Shown: positions 16,959-25,890 of the stretch, one piece after another
Position numbering within the stretch: position 1 is the first letter of the stretch
How the letters are laid out: every line of letters starts with the position of its first letter
From: Pseudomonas fluorescens
GTDB taxonomy: Bacteria; Pseudomonadota; Gammaproteobacteria; Pseudomonadales; Pseudomonadaceae
Assembly (NCBI RefSeq): GCF_001648775.1
Contig: NZ_LVEJ01000003.1
Location: 1 to 64,000 of the forward strand
DNA length: 64,000 nt
Reading direction: 5' to 3'
Notes under the pieces: generated by a model
What the model saw: the letters and a program-made list of their open reading frames with translations, nothing else
Database searches by the model: none
What the model was told of the DNA's origin: nothing
Made by a program: the position numbers and the translations under genes

Positions 16959-18151
16959 CAGATGGTCCCTCGCAGCGGCGGGTTTTCATCGTTGAGGTAG
17001 TAATTGCCGACGGCGTGATACTTCCAGCGCACCGGATCGTGCAGCGTATGCACGCGGGCGTTGCGCCAGTGGCGGTCGAGGCCGTGCTCGATCAGGGTCG
17101 CCTGGCTGCCCGCCAGTTCGAACAGCGTGCTGCCGGCGGCCAGGGAAATTTCGGTGCTGATCGCCCGTGCTTCGGCGACGGCAATCGAGGCGGCAGCGAC
17201 GGTCTCGGCGTTGGTTTGCGCCTGTGCTGCGTCGAGGAATTCGCCGGCACGCTCAAGCAAGGCTTCGGTGGCGTGCAGGCGAATGCTCAAGTGGCCGAAG
17301 CTTTTCAGTGTCAGTGGATCTTCGGTGGCTTTGTCGTTGCCGGAATCGATCCACGGGCGCGTCTTGCTGCGCACAAAGTGCAGCGCGTCTTCGTAAGCGG
17401 CGCGGGCGATGCCGGTGTCGATGGCGGCGTGAAGGATCTGCGCCAGTGGGCCTACGGTAGTCGGACGTTCAAATGCACTCTGGAAGGGGATCACGTCTTC
17501 GGCGGCGACATAGACGTCTTCGAACACCACTGAACCGCTGCCCGTGGTGCGCTGACCGAAGCCGCTCCAGTCGTCGATCACGGTCAAGCCTTTGGCGTCG
17601 CGCGGGACGAAGGCCAGTTGCTGCACGCCGTTTTCATCGACCACCGAGGTGGGAATACGCTGGGCGTATATCGCGCCGGTCGCGTAGAACTTGCGGCCGT
17701 TGATGCGATAACCGTCGCCATCGCGCTTGAGGCTGGTGACGCGGTCGTGGGCGGTTTTGGTGCCCAGTTCCGCCAGCGCATTGCCGAAGCGTTGACCGGC
17801 GAGCACTTCGGCGTACAGCCGTTGTTTTTGCGCGTGGCTGCCGTTTACCCGCAGCACTTCCAGTGCATAAAAATGGTTCTGCGGAATCTGTCCGAGCGAG
17901 CCGTCAGCCTGAGCGATCAGGGCGATGACTTTGGCCAGGGTCACGTTGGACACGCCAGCGCCGCCGTATTCCTTCGGCACGCTGATGCCCCACAGGCCCG
18001 AGCGAGAAAACACGTCGAGTTCCGGCAGTGGCAGGCGACGTTCTCGGTCGCGCAGGGCGCTGTCGCGTTTGAAATCTTCGGCCAGGTCGCTGGCGACGAT
18101 CAGGGCTTGCTCATCGCTGGTAATGACCGCGACGTGATGGGAAAGAGTCAT
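16958..18151 (-). CDS. sfnB: SfnB-family sulfur-acquisition oxidoreductase (acyl-CoA dehydrogenase-like), copy 2
   Basis: Acyl-CoA dehydrogenase-fold flavoenzyme of 397 aa, related to SfnB and DszC, used under sulfate starvation. Visible features are the N-terminal helical domain with GLWGISVPKEYGGAGVSN, the flavin-contact stretch ALAELGTKTAHDR and the middle-domain RINGRKFYATGA. The C-terminal helix DRHWRNARVHTLHDPVRWKY is almost identical in the upstream paralogue. GGAG lies before ATG 18151. It starts 25 bp after the first sfnB copy and is coupled to the monooxygenase. DszC-type members hydroxylate sulfur atoms with reduced flavin; the exact substrate here is unknown. Confidence 0.87.
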   Translation of the reverse strand: MTLSHHVAVITSDEQALIVASDLAEDFKRDSALRDRERRLPLPELDVFSRSGLWGISVPKEYGGAGVSNVTLAKVIALIAQADGSLGQIPQNHFYALEVLRVNGSHAQKQRLYAEVLAGQRFGNALAELGTKTAHDRVTSLKRDGDGYRINGRKFYATGAIYAQRIPTSVVDENGVQQLAFVPRDAKGLTVIDDWSGFGQRTTGSGSVVFEDVYVAAEDVIPFQSAFERPTTVGPLAQILHAAIDTGIARAAYEDALHFVRSKTRPWIDSGNDKATEDPLTLKSFGHLSIRLHATEALLERAGEFLDAAQAQTNAETVAAASIAVAEARAISTEISLAAGSTLFELAGSQATLIEHGLDRHWRNARVHTLHDPVRWKYHAVGNYYLNDENPPLRGTI

Positions 18152-18176
18152 GCTTTTTTCTCCAGATGTCTGGTGG

Positions 18177-19418
18177 TCAAATCCAGGAGTGGCGAGCCGG
18201 TAAAGTGCCGTTGAGGCGATAGGCGCCGACCGCGTGATATTTCCAGCGCACCGGGTCGTGCAACGTATGCACTCGGGCATTACGCCAATGGCGGTCGAGA
18301 TTGAATTCGGCGAGGGTCGCGCGGCTACCGGCCAGTTCGAAGAGCTTTTCGCTGGCGAGTAGAGAAATCTCGGTGGTGAGCACTTTCGCTTCAGCCACGG
18401 CGATGGAGGCGCGTGCGGCAGACTCGGCAGTGAGCGGCGCGGCGTGGACTTGATCAAGCACTCGCCCGGCCTTGCGCAGCAGCGCTTCGGCGGCGTGCAG
18501 TTCGATTTTCAGTTTGCCGATGTCGGCGATCACATAAAGGTCATCACTGGCGCGATCAACCTTGGCGTCGATCCACGGCCGTGCTCGGGTTTTGACGAAC
18601 TCAATGGCATCGTCGATGGCGCCACGGGCGATGCCGGCGTCGATGGCCGCCTGGATCAGTTGCGACACCGCGCCTTGGGTATTCGGGATTTCGTTGATCT
18701 TCCAGTTGTCGACGACCAGGCTCGATTCGACGCGCACGTTATTGAGCAAAATCGTGCCGCTGGCGGTGGTGCGCTGACCGAAGCCTGACCAGTCATCAAC
18801 GATGCGCAGCCCCGGCGTGCCGCGACGGACGAAGGCCAGTACTTGCTTGCCGTCATCGTTAAGCGCTTTCACCGCGACCCAGTGCGCAAACAGCGCTCCG
18901 GTGGAGTAGAACTTCTGGCCGTTGATCACGTAATCGTCGCCGTCGGCGGTGATCCGTGCTTTCAGTTCCAGGGTGTTTTTGGTGCCGCGTTCCGGGCCGG
19001 CATTGCCGATGCGCCAGCCTTCCAGAACACTCTGGAACAGCTGCTTTTTCTGCTCCTCGGTCGCGCTGCCGAGCACCAAATTGATGATGCCGAACTGGTT
19101 CTGCGGGATTTGTCCCAGCGCCGGGTCGGCCGCCGAAATAATGGCGAAAACCTCGGCCAATGTGACGAACGAAACCTGCGGGCCACCGTATTCGCGCGGT
19201 ATGGCAATGCTGCCTAAGCCGCTGCGGGTGAACTGTTCGATTTCCGACCACGGCAATTTGCGCTGACGATCGCGTTTGGCGGCCTGCACGCGGGCGACTT
19301 GCGCCAGCTCATGGGCGGCCTTGATGGCTTGGGCGTCGTTGCGCAAGACTTGCGCGGGCAACAACAGTGGGGCGATGTCCAGATCCGACTGGACGTTTGC
19401 GTCTGCCAGACTGGACAT
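18177..19418 (-). CDS. sfnB: SfnB-family sulfur-acquisition oxidoreductase (acyl-CoA dehydrogenase-like), copy 1
   Basis: Paralogue of the next gene, 413 aa, and first gene of the six-gene leftward operon. It shares the domain order and motifs SIAIPREYGGPQVSFVTLAE, GPERGTKNTLELK and YVINGQKFYSTGALFAH, and the same C-terminal helix DRHWRNARVHTLHDPVRWKY. The rest is much less similar, so this is an old tandem duplication, perhaps with local gene conversion. AAGGAGC precedes ATG 19418. The paired enzymes may oxidise successive sulfur states or different substrates. The leader upstream carries a terminator-like hairpin and an AT-rich box, suggesting controlled expression. Confidence 0.87.
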   Translation of the reverse strand: MSSLADANVQSDLDIAPLLLPAQVLRNDAQAIKAAHELAQVARVQAAKRDRQRKLPWSEIEQFTRSGLGSIAIPREYGGPQVSFVTLAEVFAIISAADPALGQIPQNQFGIINLVLGSATEEQKKQLFQSVLEGWRIGNAGPERGTKNTLELKARITADGDDYVINGQKFYSTGALFAHWVAVKALNDDGKQVLAFVRRGTPGLRIVDDWSGFGQRTTASGTILLNNVRVESSLVVDNWKINEIPNTQGAVSQLIQAAIDAGIARGAIDDAIEFVKTRARPWIDAKVDRASDDLYVIADIGKLKIELHAAEALLRKAGRVLDQVHAAPLTAESAARASIAVAEAKVLTTEISLLASEKLFELAGSRATLAEFNLDRHWRNARVHTLHDPVRWKYHAVGAYRLNGTLPARHSWI

Positions 19419-19477
19419 CAGTGCCGCTCCTTGGCTGCACGCAATGCCCTGGCGATCTGCACTGGGGTGATTGTGTT

Positions 19478-19556
19478 CCGGACCATACTACCTACCTCAC
19501 ATCTCATGAAAAACGCCGCAAAAGCGCGGCGAACGAAAGAATGTCCGGTGGTCCGG
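19478..19556 (-). promoter_or_regulatory. leader of organosulfur operon: inverted repeat enclosing a terminator-like hairpin
   Basis: On the minus strand the leader reads CCGGACCA, then a CGCCGC-GCTTTT-GCGGCG hairpin followed by TTTTT (19509-19531), then TGGTCCGG. The outer 8-bp arms (19549-19556 and 19478-19485 in plus coordinates) are perfect complements. The inner hairpin is a typical intrinsic terminator lying about 90 bp before sfnB copy 1. The layout suggests attenuation or an operator. The function is inferred. Confidence 0.5.
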
Positions 19557-19576
19557 TTCATATACCCTAAGCGTGT

Positions 19577-19614
19577 ATAAATATTAAATAAACTAACTTT
19601 TAGGAATATGCATA
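19577..19614 (-). promoter_or_regulatory. putative CysB-type/sulfur-starvation promoter box
   Basis: Minus strand reads GCATATTCCTAAAAGTTAGT, then TTATTTAATATTTATACAC. The GCATATTCC and AAAGTTA parts recur upstream of the cystine importer (23405-23448) and tauA (38305-38345). It is AT-rich in a GC-rich background. Confidence 0.5.
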
Positions 19615-19664
19615 GAAGGGTGTGTGGTCGGGTTGGTTAACGAATTTTTATGGCTGGAGTGATC

Positions 19665-19802
19665 CTGTGGCGAGGCAGCTTGCTCCCGCCGGGGTGCGAA
19701 GCGCTCCCGAAACCTGCACACCGAGATTTATCAGTTCAATGGTCGTGTCAGGTTTTGCGACTGCTGCGCAGCCGAGCGGGAGCAAGCTCCCTCGCCACAG
19801 GG
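19665..19802. repeat. REP pair of a second type (GGCGAGGGAGCTTGCTCCCGC)
   Basis: TGTGGCGAGGCAGCTTGCTC (19667 onward) and GAGCAAGCTCCCTCGCCACA (ending 19799) are inverted copies about 85 bp apart. This REP variant is distinct from the common one in the window. Confidence 0.75.
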
Positions 19803-19809
19803 AACTGAA

Positions 19810-20574
19810 TCATTGTTTGCGGGATTCGGCGGCTTTCAGTTCGGGTCGCAGCGGCACTTTCAGATAAGGGTTGACGCAGCCGATTTTTAACGTCCGCGGC
19901 GGCGCCCAGCGTGAGTTGTTTCCGACCCGGTCGATGACGCAATAGGTCACGTCGAGGCGCAGATCTTCTCCAGCTTCAACGATGATCGCCGGTGGCACCC
20001 AGACCTGAATCGGCAGCCCGACGTCCGCGGCCGTGATCGGTGCCAGATCCATGCGCACGTCACCCCAACGCAAGGTAATGGCGTCGTCTTCGGCCATGCT
20101 CGTATACGGCTCGATGGTCAACGGTACGCCGCGTTTGATCTGATTCGGATTCACGCCCTGGCGGCGAATGCTGTCGGGGATCGTCACGGGTGCCAATTGT
20201 TGATTCTCGTCCCCGCACAGGGCGGCAGGCTGGCCGCCGGGGCAGTCGAGTTTGACCTCTACGCGAGTCGCCGCCGACGTCGCCGCCCCTTGGCCGACTT
20301 GCATCAGCCGATAGTGAATGCGTGCGGTGCCGCTGGCGATGAAACTCTCCGGAACCCGCAGGCTGACCGTGGCGCCGACATCTTCAGCGGACAGCACCCG
20401 CGAGGCGACATAGCATTTGTTCCAGAACAGTTCGATCAGGTCGCCGCAATCCATCTCGGGGTAAGGCGGTACGTTGACCAACAGGTGTGCGGCGGCTGCC
20501 AGATTGATGCCGGTTTGTTGCCCTGGCGCCAGCATCGGGGCGGCCAGATCGGTGTTCTGCGAAGTGCGGGTCAT
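19810..20574 (-). CDS. unrecognised protein with Ig-like repeats
   Basis: A 254-aa protein I cannot assign to a named family. There is no signal peptide or membrane segment. It has three beta-rich stretches, each built around a valine-rich strand (VSLRVPESFI, IQVWVPPAIIVEAGEDLRLDV, LTIEPYTSMAEDDAITLRWGD). This looks like Ig-like or pilin-adhesin-type repeats found in Pseudomonas proteins that bind or are secreted. ATG 20574 is chosen for the strong AAGGAGAG site before it. It stands alone between two sulfur operons, so a link to sulfur is only positional. Confidence 0.65.
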   Translation of the reverse strand: MTRTSQNTDLAAPMLAPGQQTGINLAAAAHLLVNVPPYPEMDCGDLIELFWNKCYVASRVLSAEDVGATVSLRVPESFIASGTARIHYRLMQVGQGAATSAATRVEVKLDCPGGQPAALCGDENQQLAPVTIPDSIRRQGVNPNQIKRGVPLTIEPYTSMAEDDAITLRWGDVRMDLAPITAADVGLPIQVWVPPAIIVEAGEDLRLDVTYCVIDRVGNNSRWAPPRTLKIGCVNPYLKVPLRPELKAAESRKQ

Positions 20575-21033
20575 CGGTTTCTCTCCTTGAAGTCTTGCAG
20601 CGAAGTCCGTTTCCGAAAGAATAAAAAACGTCAATTAACGGGCAATAAAACTGTGAGTTTTGTTCAAGTTTGATGCGCATTGATTTAACTAAGTGGTGCC
20701 GGTTGGCGACTAGATAAGAGTGTGCGGGAAGGGGTGTCAATAGACGGCGTTAGTTAATCCGTGAATTACAAGTTAATCAGAAGACTCCTACATCGTTGAG
20801 GCCTTATGCCTAGGCTCTATGATGAATTTGGCCACAGAACTCGCGTTTTTTTGCCGATTTGGAAGCGGGTATATTCAAACCCTGGCGGACGGGGGACGGC
20901 ATATTAAAGACGCACCATAACGATTGCAGAACAGCGAGTTGTATTACGCTGGACGATGCAGGGGGTGCAGAATGAGTATTGAAGTGAGGGTGCAACTTCC
21001 ATCCGTGGAAGTTTGCGATTAGCGCTGGAAGTT
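20575..21033. other. 459-bp intergenic region without a convincing gene
   Basis: The stretch is AT-richer than its surroundings and presumably holds the promoter of the 254-aa gene. GTTAATC occurs twice (about 20752 and 20772). A perfect 8-bp hairpin, AACTTCCA-TCCG-TGGAAGTT (20994-21013), follows the end of the cystine ABC operon but lacks a T-run. I see no coding frame with a ribosome binding site. Confidence 0.5.
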
Positions 21034-21783
21034 TCAGGCGTGATTAAGGAATTTACTGAGAAATTGCTGAGTGCGTTGTTCTTTCGGATTGGCAAACAGC
21101 GCTTTCGCCTCGCCTTGCTCCACGATGACGCCCTTGTCGAAAAACACCACACGGTTGGCGACGTCACGGGCGAAAGCCATTTCGTGAGTGACAATCACCA
21201 TGGTGCGATTTTCTTCGGCCAGACCGCGGATGGTCGCCAATACTTCGCCGACCAGTTCCGGATCGAGGGCCGAGGTCGGCTCGTCGAACAGAATCACTTC
21301 CGGTTCCATTGCCAGCGCTCGGGCAATCGCCACGCGCTGTTGCTGACCACCGGAGAGACGACGCGGGTAGGCGTCCTCTTTGCCAGCGAGGCCGACCTTG
21401 GCCAACAGCTTTTTACCCAGGGCCACCGCTGCTTCGCGCGGCATCTTCTTGACCACGATCGGGCCTTCGATGACGTTCTCCAATGCAGTGCGATGGGGGA
21501 ACAGGTTGAAGTTTTGAAACACGAAGCCGACGTGCTGGCGCAGGTTGCGCACCAGGCTCTGCTGCTGATTCAGCGGGCGGCTGGTATCGATCTCGATATC
21601 GCCGACCTTGATCCGGCCGCTGGTGGGTTGTTCAAGGAAATTCAGGCAGCGCAGGAACGTCGTTTTCCCCGATCCGCTGGGGCCGATGATCGCGACGACT
21701 TCGCCTTCCTTGACCTCAAGGTCGATGCCGTTGAGCACGACCTGACCCTTGAATTGCTTGGTCAGTTTTTCCACGACAATCAT
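21034..21783 (-). CDS. tcyN: cystine ABC transporter ATP-binding protein
   Basis: ATPase of 249 aa of the polar amino-acid family. Walker [10 protein letters not shown] is at about 34-42, then FQNFNLFPHRTALENVIEG, signature LSGGQQQRVAIARAL and Walker B VILFDEPTSALDPELVGEV. The residue pattern (VVKKMPREAA, KVGLAGKEDAYPRRLSGG) is that of TcyN/YecC. It lies 4 bp after the permease and ends the tcyJLN operon. Together with the binding protein upstream, it powers cystine uptake under sulfur limitation. Known YecC/TcyN systems also carry diaminopimelate and related compounds. Confidence 0.9.
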   Translation of the reverse strand: MIVVEKLTKQFKGQVVLNGIDLEVKEGEVVAIIGPSGSGKTTFLRCLNFLEQPTSGRIKVGDIEIDTSRPLNQQQSLVRNLRQHVGFVFQNFNLFPHRTALENVIEGPIVVKKMPREAAVALGKKLLAKVGLAGKEDAYPRRLSGGQQQRVAIARALAMEPEVILFDEPTSALDPELVGEVLATIRGLAEENRTMVIVTHEMAFARDVANRVVFFDKGVIVEQGEAKALFANPKEQRTQQFLSKFLNHA

Positions 21784-21787
21784 GGGC

Positions 21788-22453
21788 TCAGGACTCCTGG
21801 TCGTGCCGATTGACCCGCTCTTCCAACTTGTTCTGGAAGTGCGAGAGCACCGTGGCCAGAATCCAGTAGATCAGCGCGGCGGCAAGATACATGGTGAAGA
21901 CTTCGAAAGTCCGGGCGGTAATCAACTGCGCCTGACGGAACAGCTCCGGCACCTGAATGGTGGCGGCCAGTGCCGTGTCCTTGACCAGTGAAATGAAGCT
22001 GTTGCCCAGCGGCGGCAACGCCGTGCGCATCGCTTGCGGCAGGATGGCCCGGCGCAAGGTTTGCGCGCGGGTCATGCCGATGCTCGCAGCGGCTTCCCAC
22101 TGACCGCGCTCGATCGAACCGATCGCGGCGCGCAGAATTTCACAGGCGTAGGCGGCCATGTTCAGCGAGAAGCCGATCAGCGCCGCCGGCAGCGGATCCA
22201 GTTCGAGACCCAATTGCGGCAAGCCGTAATAGATCACGAACAGTTGCACCAGCAGCGGCGTGCCGCGAAAGAACGACACGTAGATGCGCGCCAGCCAGCT
22301 CACCGATTTGAAGCGCGACAGGCGCATCAACGCCAGGCCAAAGCCCAGCAGCAGGCCGAAGAACATCCCGCCGAGGCTGAGGACTACCGTGTAATACGCG
22401 CCCTTGAGCAGAAAGGGCGCGGAGTCCAGTGCGAGTTGGAAAGCTTCTTCCAT
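21788..22453 (-). CDS. tcyL: cystine ABC transporter permease
   Basis: Inner-membrane permease of 221 aa, with about five hydrophobic segments and the loop EAAASIGMTRAQTLRRAILPQAM at about 135-157. Similarity of the N-terminal part (LALDSAPFLLKGAYYTVVLSLGGMFFGL) to TcyL/YecS is clear by eye. A single permease gene implies a homodimer, unlike the two-permease importer at 0.6-3.6 kb. Its start overlaps the binding-protein stop by one base, which supports tight coupling. Confidence 0.9.
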   Translation of the reverse strand: MEEAFQLALDSAPFLLKGAYYTVVLSLGGMFFGLLLGFGLALMRLSRFKSVSWLARIYVSFFRGTPLLVQLFVIYYGLPQLGLELDPLPAALIGFSLNMAAYACEILRAAIGSIERGQWEAAASIGMTRAQTLRRAILPQAMRTALPPLGNSFISLVKDTALAATIQVPELFRQAQLITARTFEVFTMYLAAALIYWILATVLSHFQNKLEERVNRHDQES

Positions 22454-23253
22454 TATTTCGTGACGTCAGCGTTGAAGTACTTCGTGGACAGCTTCGCCAG
22501 GGTGCCGTCGGCACGCAGTTCGTCGAGCGCCTTGTTCACTGCAGCGAGCAATTCAGGCTCGCCTTTACGCAGGGCAACACCGGCTTCCTGACGCGAGAAA
22601 GCTTCACCGGCAGCGACGGTTTTCGGGGCTTTCTTGGCGTATTCCAGTGCAGCCAGACGGTCGATCAGGATGGCGTCGGTGCGGCCGTTGTTGAGGTCGG
22701 CGAACTTGGTCGGATCATCATCGTAGGTGCGCACGTCAGCGCCCGGCACGTTGGCGCGAACCCATTGTTCGTAGTTGGTGCCCAGGCCGACACCGACTTT
22801 CTTGCCGGACAGGTCATTGGCGGTCTTGATGTTCAGCGACGCTTCTTTGCTCTTCAGCACCAGTGCCTGAATCCCGGAAACGGTGTACGGCTCGGAGAAG
22901 TCATACTTCTTTTTGCGCTCGTCGGAGATGGTCACCTGGTTGACTACGACGTCCAGACGCTTGGATTCCAGCGCGGCGAGAATGCCGTCCCACTTGGTCG
23001 GCTGGATCTTGGCTTTGACGCCGAGTTTTTGCGCGATTGCTTCGGAGAGCTCGACTTCGAAACCGGACAGTTTGCCATCGGCATCGACGAAGCTGAATGG
23101 AGGGTAAGTGCCTTCCAGGCCGACGTTGATAACGCCTTTGTCCTTGATCTGTTGCAGCTGCTCACCGGCGACTGCCTGGCTGATCAGACCGGCGCTCAGC
23201 GCCAGGCCCAGTGAACCCACCAGCAGATTGCGACGTAGTGCGGAAAAATTCAT
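22453..23253 (-). CDS. tcyJ: cystine-binding periplasmic protein
   Basis: Periplasmic solute-binding protein of 266 aa, first gene of the cystine operon. The signal peptide ends near SQAVA|GEQ (about residue 29). The motifs IKDKGVINVGLEGTYPPFSF and RLDVVVNQVTISDERKKKYD, with FSEPYTVSGIQ, match FliY/TcyJ closely. It delivers cystine to TcyL/TcyN. The upstream region holds an AT-rich box similar to those before the organosulfur operon and tauA, consistent with control by sulfur supply. A D-cysteine desulfhydrase follows upstream in the same direction, behind a REP-like hairpin. Confidence 0.92.
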   Translation of the reverse strand: MNFSALRRNLLVGSLGLALSAGLISQAVAGEQLQQIKDKGVINVGLEGTYPPFSFVDADGKLSGFEVELSEAIAQKLGVKAKIQPTKWDGILAALESKRLDVVVNQVTISDERKKKYDFSEPYTVSGIQALVLKSKEASLNIKTANDLSGKKVGVGLGTNYEQWVRANVPGADVRTYDDDPTKFADLNNGRTDAILIDRLAALEYAKKAPKTVAAGEAFSRQEAGVALRKGEPELLAAVNKALDELRADGTLAKLSTKYFNADVTK

Positions 23254-23404
23254 GACGAGCCCCTGTGTTTTCTTATGGAAGACGCTAAAGGAAAGTTGGC
23301 GAATGGGTGATTCGTGCGCCTGCGTTATCGTGCCCTAAAGCAGCTTATGCGTCTTGCGCGAAATTCGCCTGCGGCGAGACTATAAGATGTCTGCGTTAGA
23401 CTTG

Positions 23405-23448
23405 AAAATACTTAATATTGAAAATGATATTCTTTATTGGAATATGCA
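23405..23448 (-). promoter_or_regulatory. putative CysB-type/sulfur-starvation promoter box of tcyJLN
   Basis: Minus strand reads GCATATTCCAATAAAGAATA followed by an AT-rich tract. The first nine bases are identical to the box upstream of the organosulfur operon at 19577-19614. It lies about 150 bp upstream of tcyJ. Confidence 0.5.
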
Positions 23449-23459
23449 GCGTCTGTGGA

Positions 23460-23528
23460 AAAAGATGCAGCCTGCGGCAGCTCCTACAGGTAATCCCGTG
23501 CAGGAGCTGCCGCAGGCTGCGATCTTTT
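23460..23528. repeat. REP hairpin of a third type (GCAGCCTGCGGCAGCTCCT)
   Basis: AAAGATGCAGCCTGCGGCAG and CTGCCGCAGGCTGCGATCTT are inverted arms around a 25-bp centre. This sequence type is common 3' of Pseudomonas genes. It sits directly after the dcyD stop and may terminate or protect its transcript. Confidence 0.8.
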
Positions 23529-23538
23529 GATCTTGCTC

Positions 23539-24531
23539 TTACAAAAAATCCCTATAGGCAAACAACGCCGGCGCGCCGCCGGTGTGCAAGAAAATGATCG
23601 GCCCCTCATCAAAACGCTGACGCCCGATCCCGTCCAGCAATCCCGCCATCGCCTTGCCGGTATAAACCGGATCCAGCAGCACCGCTTCCTGACTCGCCAA
23701 AAGCTTCACCGCTGCCAAAGTGCCGGCATTCGGCTCGCCATAACGCGGACCAAAATATTCGTCCCACAACTCGACCTTGAAACTGGCCGGCAGTTCGACG
23801 CCGAGCAGCGCCGCGGTGCGTTCCGCCAGGCCCTGCACCTTCGGCCGTTGATCTTCTTCACTGCGCGAAACCGTCACGCCGATCACCGGCAATTGCGGCA
23901 GCACTTCGCTCAACGCCAAGGCCAGACCGCTGTGCGTCCCGGCACTCCCCGAGGCCAACACCACGGCGGCGAAATTCAGGCCGGTGTCTTTGATCTGCTC
24001 GGCCAGTTCCAGGCCGGCGCGCACATAACCCAGCGCACCGAGCGCATTTGAGCCGCCGATTGGCACCAGATACGGTTTCTTGCCATTGCTGCGCAAACGC
24101 ACGGCGAGGGCGGCCAGTTGTTCATCAGCGTTGTCGAGGTTGTCGACCAGCTCGACCTTGGTGTCGAACAGATCCAGCAGCAGGCGATTGCCGTTGCCGG
24201 TGTAGTTGCTGTCATCGGTGCCGAGTGGATTTTCCAGCAACGCCACGCAGCCGAGACCGAGTTTGGCGGCCAGCGCAGCCGTTTGCCGAACGTGGTTCGA
24301 TTGCAGTGCACCGGCGGTGATCAGTGTGTCGGCACCTTGCGCGAGGGCGTCGGCGGCGAGGTATTCGAGTTTGCGCAGCTTGTTGCCGCCCATGGCCAGC
24401 GGCGTCAGGTCATCGCGCTTGATGTACACCTCGCGGCCGAGCCAGGACGACAGGCGTTCGAGTTTTTCCAGCGGCGTCGGATGGCCGAGCAGGTCGAGAC
24501 GGTTAAAGCGATCCAGCTGATTCTTAATCAT
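23539..24531 (-). CDS. dcyD: D-cysteine desulfhydrase (PLP-dependent)
   Basis: PLP enzyme of 330 aa in the ACC-deaminase/D-cysteine desulfhydrase family, converting D-cysteine to pyruvate, ammonia and sulfide. The PLP-binding lysine is in [12 protein letters not shown] (Lys51). The phosphate-binding loop is probably [12 protein letters not shown]. The start is placed at ATG 24531, where the family fold begins ([19 protein letters not shown]). The longer upstream frame is rejected because it is unrelated to the family. It sits beside the cystine importer, an arrangement also known in enterobacteria, so it probably handles imported D-cyst(e)ine or detoxifies it. Confidence 0.9.
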   Translation of the reverse strand: MIKNQLDRFNRLDLLGHPTPLEKLERLSSWLGREVYIKRDDLTPLAMGGNKLRKLEYLAADALAQGADTLITAGALQSNHVRQTAALAAKLGLGCVALLENPLGTDDSNYTGNGNRLLLDLFDTKVELVDNLDNADEQLAALAVRLRSNGKKPYLVPIGGSNALGALGYVRAGLELAEQIKDTGLNFAAVVLASGSAGTHSGLALALSEVLPQLPVIGVTVSRSEEDQRPKVQGLAERTAALLGVELPASFKVELWDEYFGPRYGEPNAGTLAAVKLLASQEAVLLDPVYTGKAMAGLLDGIGRQRFDEGPIIFLHTGGAPALFAYRDFL

Positions 24532-24721
24532 GAGTCCGTACTGGCGGAGAAAGATGAAAGGACTATAGGCACGCGCTTTTGCAGGGGCAACCGTCAATCG
24601 CTTATAGCCAAATGAACTGAGTCCAGCACTATCGGTTCTTAATTCGCCCTCGCGAGCATGCCGTAAAGTAGGCGCCGTTGACGCGGCCCGACAGTCCGGC
24701 CGCCCGTGAGGAGTCTTTACC

Positions 24722-25648
24722 GTGAGCGAGCGTTCCAGCCATTGGCAATTGCAGACCATCGTCAGTCAACTGCGCAGCGCGCGGGATCAGTGGCGGGCAC
24801 AGAACGGCCGGGCGTCCGGCGAGCAGGGTGGTCGCGAGTTGCCGTCGCGGGCAGCGATGGCGGAGATTCTTGAAGCGTTGTGTGGCGCGCTGTTCCCGAT
24901 GCGCCTGGGCCCGGTGGATTTGCGCGAAGAAAGTGAAGACTTCTACGTCGGCCACACCCTTGATGTGGCGCTGAATGCCTTGTTGGCGCAGACCCGCCTG
25001 GAACTGCGTTACGTCGCCCGCCACAGCGCGCAGGCCGACACCGAAGTCGAGGCCCGCGCGATTCAGATCGTGCAGGATTTCGCCTTGGCACTGCCGGGCC
25101 TGCGCACGCTGCTCGACACCGATGTGCTGGCGGCTTATCACGGTGACCCGGCGGCCCGCAGCGTCGATGAAGTGCTGCTGTGCTATCCGGGGATTCTCGC
25201 GGTGATTCACCATCGTCTGGCCCATCATTTGTATCGCGCAGGCTTGCCGTTGCTGGCGCGGATCAGCGCGGAAATCGCCCACTCGGCGACCGGCATTGAC
25301 ATCCATCCGGGTGCGCAGATCGGCCGTAGCTTCTTTATCGATCACGGTACGGGTGTGGTGATCGGCGAGACGGCGATCATTGGCGAGCGTGTGCGGATTT
25401 ATCAGGCCGTGACGTTGGGCGCCAAGCGCTTCCCGGCGGATGAAGACGGGCAGTTGCAGAAGGGCCATCCGCGCCATCCGATTGTTGAAGATGATGTGGT
25501 GATTTACGCCGGGGCGACGATTCTCGGGCGGATCACCATTGGCAAGGGTTCGACCATTGGCGGCAATGTCTGGCTGACGCGCAGCGTGCCAGCGGGGTGC
25601 AATCTGACCCAGGCGAATTTGCAACATGATGACGGGACGCAGAAGTAG
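24722..25648 (+). CDS. epsC: serine O-acetyltransferase, EpsC/CysE type
   Basis: Acetyltransferase of 308 aa that makes O-acetylserine from serine and acetyl-CoA, the carbon skeleton for cysteine. An all-helical N-terminal half is followed by left-handed beta-helix hexapeptide repeats (about 195-295). These include [20 protein letters not shown] with the catalytic His-Asp region, then [17 protein letters not shown] and [19 protein letters not shown]. It starts with GTG after a GAGGAG site eight bases upstream. It is divergent from dcyD, so cysteine synthesis and breakdown genes share one control region of 190 bp. Confidence 0.9.
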   Translation: MSERSSHWQLQTIVSQLRSARDQWRAQNGRASGEQGGRELPSRAAMAEILEALCGALFPMRLGPVDLREESEDFYVGHTLDVALNALLAQTRLELRYVARHSAQADTEVEARAIQIVQDFALALPGLRTLLDTDVLAAYHGDPAARSVDEVLLCYPGILAVIHHRLAHHLYRAGLPLLARISAEIAHSATGIDIHPGAQIGRSFFIDHGTGVVIGETAIIGERVRIYQAVTLGAKRFPADEDGQLQKGHPRHPIVEDDVVIYAGATILGRITIGKGSTIGGNVWLTRSVPAGCNLTQANLQHDDGTQK

Positions 25649-25679
25649 GCTCTGAAATTGCGTTGCGGCATCTGGCCTC

Positions 25680-25744
25680 TTCGCGAGCAGGCTCGCTCCC
25701 ACACTGGAATGCGTTTCAAATATGGGAGCGAGCCTGCTCGCGAA
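25680..25744. repeat. REP doublet (REPIN)
   Basis: TCGCGAGCAGGCTCGCTCCC and GGGAGCGAGCCTGCTCGCGA are inverted arms about 25 bp apart, directly after epsC. Confidence 0.92.
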
Positions 25745-25890
25745 TGGTTTTCAGACCAAATCAAGATAATGGCAATCAGCCAATTCTCCAGTGAACGAAT
25801 ACCCTCAAACCCGCGTCATACCCATCCTTGAGCTAGCGTAGGAAAACTACCGCCTAGCCGTACGATTAGTCCTTACCCCCCCATCCATGT

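Noticed and set aside
20970..21017. Fifteen-codon frame starting MSIEVRV
   Set aside because: Lies in a region with a hairpin, has no ribosome binding site and is too short to support.
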